Assembly (NCBI GenBank): GCA_030618675.1
Contig: JAUXCV010000114.1
Coordinates: 1 to 5,807 of the forward strand
DNA: 5,807 nt
Direction of reading: 5' to 3'
Source: Acidimicrobiia bacterium
GTDB lineage: Bacteria > Actinomycetota > Acidimicrobiia > Spongiisociales > UBA5794
Positions 1-4,637 of the stretch are shown in pieces; positions within the stretch are counted from its first letter, which is position 1, and every line of letters starts with the position of its first letter. Made by a program: the position numbers and the translations under genes. The notes under the pieces were generated by a model. It saw only the letters and a list, made by a program, of their open reading frames with translations. It was not told the DNA's origin and made no database searches.

Positions 1-1
1 T

Positions 2-427
2 CTCTCAGAGATCCTCTGGACCCTGCAGTCCGCTGCTCCGGGAGTGCCGATCGTCGGCATGAACTACTACAACCCGAATCTGGCGTACTGGCTTGTCGAT
101 CCAGCAATCGCCGAGGCAAGTCTTAGGCTCACGACCGCCTTCAATGGAACGCTCGAGGCGGTCTACGGTGGCTTCGGTGTGCCGGTCGCGGACGTTGAGA
201 CCGCGTTCAGGACCTTCAAGACGAAGGGCGATGTGCCTCAGAACGTACGCACCGTGTGCCTCTACACGGGGATGTGCGAGAAGCAGGGTCCGTCCTTTGT
301 GCTGAGCGACTACAACCCCGGCGAACCCGGTCCGCAGACGGACATTCACCCGAGCGACAAGGGATACCGCAAGATCTCCGGTGTGTTCGGCGAACTCATC
401 GACGATCTGGGGATCCTCTCCGGGTAG
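2..427 (+). CDS. SGNH/GDSL-family hydrolase, C-terminal part (5' end outside window)
   Basis: The frame is open from the window edge (LSEILWTLQS...) to the TAG at 425-427, giving 141 residues of a longer protein; the GTG at 44 lies inside the gene and is not its start. The block GMNYYNPNLAYWL followed near the end by DIHPSDKGY is typical of actinobacterial SGNH hydrolases. In that family the Asp and His of the DxxH-like block (here Asp encoded at 341-343 and His at 347-349) complete the catalytic triad whose Ser lies in the missing N-terminal part. Family members are usually exported esterases or lipases acting on acyl esters; the substrate cannot be read here. Two Cys (in CLYTGMC) could form a disulphide, which fits an extracytoplasmic enzyme. 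A strong hairpin starts 13 bases after the stop, so this is probably the last gene of its transcript. The family call is secure; specificity is unknown. Confidence 0.85.
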   Translation, partial: LSEILWTLQSAAPGVPIVGMNYYNPNLAYWLVDPAIAEASLRLTTAFNGTLEAVYGGFGVPVADVETAFRTFKTKGDVPQNVRTVCLYTGMCEKQGPSFVLSDYNPGEPGPQTDIHPSDKGYRKISGVFGELIDDLGILSG

Positions 428-440
428 CGAACCACAGTGG

Positions 441-486
441 CAACGACGTCCCAGCGGCCCCCACAACGTGGGGGCCGCTGTCGTTG
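441..486 (+). terminator. Strong hairpin terminator after the hydrolase gene
   Basis: Bases 452-464 and 468-480 form a perfect 13-bp stem (CAGCGGCCCCCAC with its complement) around a 3-base AAC loop. An outer 6-bp helix, CAACGA (441-446) with TCGTTG (481-486), adds to it across a 5-base bulge. No T-run follows, as is common for terminators in GC-rich actinobacteria. It lies directly behind the stop at 427 and before the next gene's regulatory region, so a terminator is the simplest reading. Confidence 0.75.
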
Positions 487-540
487 GGACTCAGGGCCCG
501 AAACGGCGTCCTGCGTGCCGGGACACACACCAATCGGAAC

Positions 541-560
541 ATATCGTCGAATGACGATAT
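541..560. promoter_or_regulatory. Perfect palindrome, candidate operator
   Basis: ATATCGTC (541-548) and GACGATAT (553-560) are exact inverted copies around a 4-base GAAT centre. It is an AT-rich island in GC-rich DNA, about 95 bases before the start of the exported-protein gene. The size and symmetry suit a dimeric repressor or activator site. The regulator is not in the window. The TATATATAG run at its right edge could contain a -10 box, which would put the palindrome across the promoter, but I find no convincing -35 partner. Confidence 0.45.
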
Positions 561-561
561 A

Positions 562-581
562 TATAGAGGCAAACCCCTATA
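562..581. promoter_or_regulatory. Second, imperfect palindrome beside the first
   Basis: TATAGAGG (562-569) and CCCCTATA (574-581) pair at 7 of 8 positions around a CAAA centre. It abuts the perfect palindrome at 541-560 with one base between them, so the two 20-base units have the same arm length (8) and centre length (4). As RNA it would be a small hairpin in the 5' leader; as DNA it could be a second operator. The sequence of the arms differs from the first palindrome, so it need not bind the same protein. Confidence 0.35.
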
Positions 582-625
582 CCCGGTCGGCGACGGGGTC
601 GGTATGTTCGAGATCGATAGGCGAC

Positions 626-651
626 GCCCCGTGGGGGCAGAAAGAGAGGGG
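626..651 (+). promoter_or_regulatory. Small leader hairpin plus Shine-Dalgarno of the exported-protein gene
   Basis: GCCCC (626-630) and GGGGC (634-638) form a 5-bp stem with a GTG loop. Five bases later comes the purine-rich AGAGAGGGG (643-651), a usable ribosome binding site 4 bases before the ATG at 656. The binding site fixes the start at 656, although the frame is open much further upstream. The hairpin is short and may be incidental. Confidence 0.5.
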
Positions 652-655
652 TCTG

Positions 656-1220
656 ATGCGACGATCGCTGACGCTTCTGGCAACTGTGGCAATTCTGATG
701 GGTCTGATAGCGGCTCCGGCTGCTGCGAGCGAGTCCGGACGACCGTCCGAGTCCGGCATTGTGGAACGGTTCGAGGATGACGGGTTCGGGTTCATCCCGA
801 TCTTCGATGACGAAGTATGGATTCTGGCGAACTTCAACACCCGCGTCCGATATGTGCGAAGGCCCCAACCCGGCCACGACCGACGCGGTCCAACTCGTGC
901 ACCTGCCAAACGACGTGACGGTGGTGAAGGTCAATCCGGGAGTCATCTCGATCGTCGTGGTGCCCATGGAGAGCGATGACCCCTTTGCCGATGCCTGTGG
1001 TCCCGACGTTGAAGTCATCGCGATGGGCTCCGTCAACATCCTGGTCAACGACAACGACGCCGGCGGCAGCGGGACCAGGACGAACGTATGGGGTGACACC
1101 GGAAACGGTTCGGCGACGGACACCGACGGGAACACCTACAGGGTGCACTGGCACGCCAAGGTCCAGTACAGCGAACAGCAAGGCTTCAGAGTCCTCACCT
1201 TCGGAGGCAGCTTCGGCTAG
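656..1220 (+). pseudogene. Small exported protein of unknown function, split by a +1 frameshift
   Basis: The 5' part reads, from ATG 656, a typical signal peptide: MRRSLTLLATVAIL, a hydrophobic core, then an AAPAAASES cleavage region around residue 24. It continues into a mature part ending ...WILANFNT near 842. From about 843 the sensible reading moves one base on, to the frame that ends at TAG 1218-1220: ASDMCEGPNPATTDAV..., then a beta-rich C-terminal part with LVNDNDAGGSGTRTNVWG and a TDTDGNTYRVHWHAK stretch. Skipping one C of the CCC at 842-844 would join the halves into about 187 residues. After the shift the first frame runs on to 979 as Arg/Pro-rich nonsense, which supports one broken gene rather than two. 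One Cys pair (MCEG and DACG) may form a disulphide. I do not recognise a named family; it looks like a secreted hypothetical protein of actinobacteria. The break may be a true mutation, programmed shifting (no slippery signal is obvious) or a one-base sequence error. Confidence 0.7.
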
Positions 1221-1270
1221 TTCGCACCGCTTGCTCGGGAGCACGCGACAACCGCTTCCGACAGTGATTG

Positions 1271-1309
1271 AGGGATGCCCTGCGGCTTGACCGTCGCGGG
1301 CATCTCCCT
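1271..1309 (+). terminator. Bulged hairpin, probable terminator
   Basis: AGGGATGCCC (1271-1280) pairs with GGGCATCTCCCT (1298-1309), interrupted by a 2-base bulge. Inside it, GCGG (1282-1285) can pair with part of CCGTCGC (1291-1297). It lies about 50 bases after the stop of the exported-protein gene and before the next promoter. There is no T-run, so activity is inferred from position and stem. Confidence 0.5.
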
Positions 1310-1396
1310 GTTCGGGGCGCCGGTCCCCGCCCGTATCCGGCCAACTGTTGGCTGATCCATCATCTGATCCCGATGGGATGACGTCCGAGGCGGGTC

Positions 1397-1402
1397 TACG
1401 CT
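1397..1402 (+). promoter_or_regulatory. -10 box of an apparently leaderless promoter
   Basis: TACGCT fits the TAnnnT -10 pattern and ends 6 bases before the ATG at 1409, so transcription would begin at or next to the start codon. No Shine-Dalgarno lies before 1409, which agrees with a leaderless mRNA. The -35 region is not recognisable. The same arrangement recurs at 4568-4573 (minus strand), and a looser version at 4623-4628. Confidence 0.5.
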
Positions 1403-1408
1403 TTGGGT

Positions 1409-2266
1409 ATGTCCAGCGATCCGAGTCACTCGTCGGCAGCGCCCACCGTCGTCGTGGCGCGACGGGTGCGGCCCGGGCACGAGGACGAGTTCCGGGCGTG
1501 GGATCGGCGCATTCGTGACGCTGCCGAGTCGTACCCCGGTTCTCTCGGTTCGGAGGTGCAGCCGCCGGGCCTTTCCCACCCGGGTGAGTGGGTAACGGTG
1601 TATGCGTTCGCCACGGCCGAGCAACTCGATGCATGGCTTCAGTCCGATCAGCGCAGGGCGTTCATGGTCGAGGTTGACGGCATCATCGACGGTGAAGCGC
1701 GAGAACAACACGTGGCCGGGATGCGGATGGCCCCGGAGCCGGTGACCATCGTCTTCACGCAATCCGTCGATCCCCATAATCGCGACGAGTTCGCCGCTCT
1801 CCATGACGACGCCGTCGATCGTCTTCGTGACTTCCCGGGATTCCTCGGATCAGAACTGCTGCTCCCCGTCGAGGGCGTGCAAGACGAACACGTGATCGTC
1901 GCATCCTTCGCATCCCGCCCGGACCTGGATCGCTGGCTCGAATCCGACACCCGCCGCGAGTGGCTGGATCGCGTCGAGGAACTCGTCGAAGGCGACCGCA
2001 CCTACAACGTGGTCGGAGGGTTCGGAGGTTGGTTCCCCGCTCAGCCGTCGCAGCCGAAGGGACCGAAGCGTTGGAAGCAATCCATTGCCGTGTTCATCGC
2101 TCTCTTCCCCACGGTGTTGATCATCACGCTCATTCGCGGTGCGATCGCTCCCAATATGAACGTCGTGCTCGCCGTGTTCATCGGAAACGTGCTCGGCATC
2201 CTCGCCCTCACGTACGTGCTCATGCCACCGCTCACGCACCGCCTCCGCCACTGGCTGAGCCGCTGA
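1409..2266 (+). CDS. Tandem ABM-domain protein with two C-terminal membrane helices (COG3224-like)
   Basis: This protein of 285 residues has three parts. Residues 12-105 and 111-205 are two copies of the antibiotic-biosynthesis-monooxygenase (dimeric alpha+beta barrel) fold. The copies share VVVARRVRPGHEDEF / IVFTQSVDPHNRDEF, a YPGSLGSE / FPGFLGSE turn and a DAWLQSDQRRAF / DRWLESDTRREW helix, so the pair looks like an internal duplication. A GGWFP linker and a basic stretch (KGPKRWKQ) lead to two membrane helices at about 223-243 and 251-273, ending in VLMPPLTHRLRHWL. This layout matches the family annotated as COG3224. The ABM domains should face the cytoplasm, with the basic stretch before the first helix. 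ABM folds can be cofactor-free oxygenases or haem-binding proteins, but no reaction is assigned here. The start is ATG 1409 because a -10 box lies 6 bases upstream; TTG 1403, inside the space after that box, would add only two residues. It is flanked by hairpins, so it is probably transcribed alone. Confidence 0.85.
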   Translation: MSSDPSHSSAAPTVVVARRVRPGHEDEFRAWDRRIRDAAESYPGSLGSEVQPPGLSHPGEWVTVYAFATAEQLDAWLQSDQRRAFMVEVDGIIDGEAREQHVAGMRMAPEPVTIVFTQSVDPHNRDEFAALHDDAVDRLRDFPGFLGSELLLPVEGVQDEHVIVASFASRPDLDRWLESDTRREWLDRVEELVEGDRTYNVVGGFGGWFPAQPSQPKGPKRWKQSIAVFIALFPTVLIITLIRGAIAPNMNVVLAVFIGNVLGILALTYVLMPPLTHRLRHWLSR

Positions 2267-2271
2267 GTCGA

Positions 2272-2287
2272 CGGTGGTCCGCCACCG
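2272..2287 (+). terminator. Short GC hairpin after the ABM gene
   Basis: CGGTGG (2272-2277) and CCACCG (2282-2287) form a perfect 6-bp stem with a TCCG loop, 5 bases after the TGA at 2264-2266. It is short and has no T-run. Position is the main argument. Confidence 0.4.
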
Positions 2288-2389
2288 CCGCCCTCGGCCT
2301 CTCGAACATCACCGCGAGGACGGTCGCTTCGAAATCACTGTCCGGTTGGGGTTGCGGCACGCCAGGAGGATCAGCGGATAGATGGGGAT

Positions 2390-2446
2390 CTGCGAACTGT
2401 GGGCTGGCGAGGCACCTATACGCCGCTGCGAACTCAGGGTTCGCAG
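2390..2446. repeat. Three CTGCGAAC half-sites, one pair inverted
   Basis: CTGCGAAC occurs at 2390-2397 and again at 2426-2433 in the same direction, 36 bases apart. Its exact inverse GTTCGCAG lies at 2439-2446. The second and third copies form a perfect 8-bp palindrome with a 5-base centre (TCAGG). The cluster lies in the 285-base non-coding stretch before the PKD-domain gene, about 105 bases upstream of its start. It could be an operator array or an RNA hairpin with a spare competing arm. Nothing else that I can support fills 2267-2538. Confidence 0.4.
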
Positions 2447-2538
2447 AGCACTTGGCGATCGTCCCAGACATGGGGCTTGGGCCTCTGGTCGCGCGCTTCC
2501 CAGTGTGCTACTGCTAGGACGTGGACGACTCGCACATG

Positions 2539-2546
2539 AGGAGGTG
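2539..2546 (+). promoter_or_regulatory. Near-perfect Shine-Dalgarno setting the PKD gene start
   Basis: AGGAGGTG is fully complementary to the 16S anti-Shine-Dalgarno end and stands 5 bases before ATG 2552. It rules out the in-frame GTG at 2546, which overlaps the site itself. This is the strongest ribosome binding site in the window and suggests high translation. Confidence 0.8.
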
Positions 2547-2551
2547 TGGGG

Positions 2552-3277
2552 ATGAAGAACACCAATCGCTACGAACGATTGTGGGCCACAGTTCTGATTG
2601 TGGCTGGGGTGGTCCTGCTGGGCGTCGTGTTCTTCTCAGCGTTCGCGATCGTGAAAGACCCGGGCGGGTCCTACGACAAGTGGGTTCCCGACGAGGGAGT
2701 CGAGGGTCCCGAGGCGTCCTTCGATTGGGCATCGTCGGATCTCGTCGTGGAGTTCGTGGACACGTCATCGGTCGGTGATGCCGAACTCGAGCGCTGGGCC
2801 TGGAACTTTGGTGACGGCACCGAGAGTGCCGATCCCAACCCGTCGCACCGCTTCCCCGAAGATGGGGAGTTCGCGATCACCCTGGACGTGGTGGACGGGA
2901 ACGGCCTTGCCAGCCAGGCGGAGACCACGGTGGGGGTCGAGACCGGCGCCGAGAACAGTGGTGAGGGCGCCCTTGGACTCAGCGATCTTGCCGACTCGGT
3001 GATCGACGCCGTCGAGCGAGGCGCCAAGGGCGGCGGCGTCGTCTTGCTGGTGGTCGGACTGTTCGTGGTGCTGACGATGGTCGGTGGCCGTCTCCTCCGG
3101 CAGGGAGTGCGCGCCCTGCGGCCGATCCCCGACAGGATCAGCGTGAAGCTGCGCCCCAAGAACCTCGAACTCGCCATGGCCGGATCGGAAGATGAGACGC
3201 CCGACACGACCGAGGCTGCAGCCTCTCCCCCGTTACCGGCGCCTGAACCCGATGAGACCGGAGTGGAGGACCAGTAG
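2552..3277 (+). CDS. PKD-domain protein between two membrane helices
   Basis: This 241-residue protein has a short basic N-terminus (MKNTNRYERLW), then a membrane helix at about 12-34. An extracytoplasmic part at about 35-160 contains a PKD (Ig-like) domain. The PKD signature is WAWNFGDG (residues 82-89), followed by a PSHRFPEDGEFAITLDVVD strand pair. A second helix lies at about 161-178 and a cytoplasmic tail at about 180-241. The tail begins basic (RLLRQGVRALRP) and ends acidic and Pro/Ala-rich (APEPDETGVEDQ). With both ends inside, the PKD domain would be held outside as a loop. PKD domains usually mediate protein or polysaccharide contact in large surface proteins; a single one in a small two-helix protein suggests a docking or sensing role, which is inference. 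No enzymatic motif is seen. It has its own strong ribosome binding site and ends 149 bases before the lipoprotein gene. The domain call is good; function is unknown. Confidence 0.8.
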   Translation: MKNTNRYERLWATVLIVAGVVLLGVVFFSAFAIVKDPGGSYDKWVPDEGVEGPEASFDWASSDLVVEFVDTSSVGDAELERWAWNFGDGTESADPNPSHRFPEDGEFAITLDVVDGNGLASQAETTVGVETGAENSGEGALGLSDLADSVIDAVERGAKGGGVVLLVVGLFVVLTMVGGRLLRQGVRALRPIPDRISVKLRPKNLELAMAGSEDETPDTTEAAASPPLPAPEPDETGVEDQ

Positions 3278-3357
3278 AACCGAAGGACGACTGTCATGGA
3301 GCGGGGACGGGACCCGACGGCTACAGGTCGGCGGAGAACGTGGCGATGAGAGGGTCG

Positions 3358-3384
3358 TTGAAGTCTCTGTCGATTCGCTAGCGT
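3358..3384 (+). promoter_or_regulatory. Possible promoter of the lipoprotein gene
   Basis: TTGAAG (3358-3363) and TAGCGT (3379-3384) resemble -35 and -10 boxes with a short 15-base spacer. They would start a leader of about 35 bases that holds the ribosome binding site GGAGGG (3413-3418). The short spacer makes this tentative, and read-through from the PKD gene is the alternative. Confidence 0.3.
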
Positions 3385-3426
3385 GGCCCAGTTCGCGGAG
3401 GCGTTTGCGTTCGGAGGGTTGACACC

Positions 3427-3834
3427 ATGATGATCCGTCGGTCGGTTTCGGCACTAGCGGGAATTGCGCTGCTGAGTCTGCTCCTGGTCGCGTGCGGCCA
3501 ATCGACCGATGGCTTGCAGGGTGTCGATTCCTGCACCGAACTCGCCGACGTGCTCGTCGCCTCTTACCAGGACGCTATCGACGCCGTCGCGGACGCCGAC
3601 CCGGAACTCCCCGACGGTGAGGACGAGGGCGAGGACCAGCAGCGGGTGTACGACATCATCCACATCATGGGCGGCCTCGACTGGATCGAGGGAAACACCG
3701 AAATGGGCCTCCGATGGGAAGAATTGGGTTGCGAACCACAGGACATGAACATCGTCGTCCACAACCGCGTGGATGAACTCTCGTATGAGACCCCGGCCGG
3801 CGAGTACCTCGTCGAGACCTACTTCGGACTCTGA
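3427..3834 (+). CDS. Small lipoprotein of unknown function
   Basis: This 135-residue protein has a clear lipoprotein signal: MMIRRSV, a hydrophobic core, then the lipobox LVAC with the lipidated Cys at residue 23. It should therefore be anchored on the outer face of the cytoplasmic membrane. The mature part is strongly acidic (a DPELPDGEDEGEDQQ stretch near residues 58-72), mostly helical in appearance, and holds two further Cys (DSCTEL and ELGCEP) that could form a disulphide. I recognise no family. The first ATG (3427) is taken as the start, 8 bases after GGAGGG; the second ATG (3430) is equally possible and would remove one residue. It follows the PKD membrane protein on the same strand 149 bases on, so both are envelope proteins, but with separate ribosome sites and a possible promoter between them. 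Downstream it faces arfB convergently across a palindromic element. Confidence 0.8.
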   Translation: MMIRRSVSALAGIALLSLLLVACGQSTDGLQGVDSCTELADVLVASYQDAIDAVADADPELPDGEDEGEDQQRVYDIIHIMGGLDWIEGNTEMGLRWEELGCEPQDMNIVVHNRVDELSYETPAGEYLVETYFGL

Positions 3835-3913
3835 TCGGCGTCGCAGGCCGGAAGGGGCGCGCCGACAAAGGATCAGCGGAAGACGAGCACATCTGCCCCT
3901 TCGAGGTCTTCTT

Positions 3914-4038
3914 CCTCCCCCTCAGGGGGAGGTGCCGACGAAGGAGGCGGAGGGGGTCAAGCGTCTCAGATGAAGGGAACGTTCTGACCCCTCCCGTCAG
4001 CGCCCGGAGGGCGCTGCCACCCTCCCCTGAGGGGAGGG
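3914..4038. repeat. Composite palindromic element with inverted hairpin ends (REP/BIME- or MITE-like)
   Basis: The outer ends are two similar hairpins, each with 8-bp perfect arms and a 3-base loop: CCTCCCCC-TCA-GGGGGAGG (3914-3932) and CCCTCCCC-TGA-GGGGAGGG (4020-4038). They are inverted relatives of each other. Inside them, GGAGGGGGTCA (3949-3959) is nearly the inverse of TGACCCCTCC (3985-3994). A third perfect hairpin, CAGCGCCC-GGA-GGGCGCTG (3998-4016), lies in the right half only. So the whole 125 bases fold back on themselves with nested hairpins. It encodes nothing evident. It occupies the 307-base convergent gap between the lipoprotein and arfB genes, the usual place for REP-like elements, and may end transcription from both sides. 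Copies elsewhere in the genome cannot be seen here. The rest of the gap (3835-3913 and 4039-4141) shows nothing I can support. Confidence 0.65.
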
Positions 4039-4141
4039 AAGAGAACCGCCTGCAACTGATCTCTCATCCCCGTGTCCGAGCATCTTCTCAGATAATCACA
4101 GGAGATGGTCGGCGTTGTCGAACAGATTTGCGGTTGCCGGA

Positions 4142-4561
4142 TCAGTCGTCCGAACCGGGTGGCTTGCGGAGGGACTTCGTGTGTGACCTTGCCTTCTTCT
4201 CATCGGTCCGCCGCCTACGTGCGGCGCGACTCGGTTTCGTTGCGCGACGCGGCGGAGGGTCGGGCTTCAGGGTTTCGCGGATCCGGTCGGCGAGGCGTTG
4301 CCTGGCGATCTGGCGATTCCGCCACTGGGAGCGCGTCTCGTCGACGATGACCGTGACTACACCATCGGTGGCGAGACGTGACAGGATCCGCTGCCTGATC
4401 TCGTCGTCGAACGCCCGTGAGTCACGAACGTCGAAGCGGAGTTCGGCGCGCGTCGACGACCGGTTGGCATGCTGGCCACCCGGACCACCCGTCGGCGAGA
4501 AGGTCCAGCCCAGTTCGCCGTACGGGATCGTGATCGCGTCGGAGATCTTGAGGTCGTCGAT
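4142..4561 (-). CDS. arfB: Ribosome rescue peptidyl-tRNA hydrolase ArfB, with a non-standard start codon
   Basis: ArfB frees ribosomes stalled on mRNAs without a stop codon, by hydrolysing the peptidyl-tRNA. Read on the minus strand, the frame gives KISDAITIPYGELGWTFSP, then TGGPGGQHANRSSTRAELRF. The GGQ catalytic loop falls at residues 28-30, as expected near the N-terminus of ArfB (YaeJ) and unlike full release factors. A TRSQWRNRQIARQRL helix follows, and then a Lys/Arg-rich tail (RAARRRRTDEKKARSHTKSLRK), the part that in ArfB enters the empty mRNA channel. From the ATC at 4561-4559 the protein has 139 residues, close to the 140 of the E. coli protein. The frame is open from a TGA at 4630-4628 to the TGA at 4144-4142 but holds no ATG, GTG or TTG in the start region. 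ATC sits where family members begin, 6 bases after a TACGGT box, so a leaderless AUC start, a lost ATG or a sequence error are the options. ATT at 4603 or 4582 would add a poorly conserved extension. It diverges from the metallopeptidase-like gene. Confidence 0.88.
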   Translation of the reverse strand: MDDLKISDAITIPYGELGWTFSPTGGPGGQHANRSSTRAELRFDVRDSRAFDDEIRQRILSRLATDGVVTVIVDETRSQWRNRQIARQRLADRIRETLKPDPPPRRATKPSRAARRRRTDEKKARSHTKSLRKPPGSDD

Positions 4562-4567
4562 GGTCCA

Positions 4568-4573
4568 ACCGTA
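4568..4573 (-). promoter_or_regulatory. -10 box of arfB, leaderless type
   Basis: On the minus strand this reads TACGGT, then 6 bases (TGGACC), then the proposed ATC start. The spacing is the same as TACGCT-6-ATG before the ABM gene at 1409. The match of box and spacing in two genes supports both the leaderless reading and the ATC position. No -35 box is clear. Confidence 0.45.
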
Positions 4574-4622
4574 CCGCGAAATGCGGCGGGAACGTTTCCC
4601 AATACAGGCTTGACAGGCATCG

Positions 4623-4628
4623 TATGCT
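4623..4628 (+). promoter_or_regulatory. -10 box of the metallopeptidase-like gene
   Basis: TATGCT fits the -10 pattern and ends 9 bases before ATG 4638, where there is no Shine-Dalgarno; the transcript would have almost no leader. The 76 bases between the divergent starts (4562-4637) must hold both promoters, so their -35 regions overlap. Confidence 0.45.
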
Positions 4629-4637
4629 CATGAGTTC

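Noticed and set aside
44..46. GTG as the start of the first gene
   Set aside because: The same frame continues upstream to the window edge with sensible sequence (LSEILWTLQS), and the catalytic Ser block of the family must lie further upstream.
566..650. c-di-GMP-I (GEMM)-like leader, suggested by GGCAAACC at 568-575
   Set aside because: The matching GACGCAAAGC-type segment and the second helix are absent, so the 8-base match is not enough.
834..1634. Long minus-strand open frame of 266 codons
   Set aside because: It lies opposite two plus-strand genes with signal peptide, ribosome site or family motifs. Its product is Arg/Pro/His-rich with no recognisable domain, as expected for an antisense shadow in GC-rich DNA.
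4105..4350. Possible small plus-strand gene starting at an ATG after AGG-AG
   Set aside because: The purine run directly touches the ATG, leaving no spacing, the product has no features, and it overlaps the arfB 3' part.
4128..4613. Plus-strand open frame of 161 codons
   Set aside because: It is the antisense of arfB; its sequence is Arg/Ser-rich without motifs, and the minus strand gives a complete ArfB.
4610..4615. TTGACA as a -35 box for the gene at 4638
   Set aside because: It is only 7 bases from the TATGCT -10 box, and no -10 sequence lies 16-18 bases downstream.
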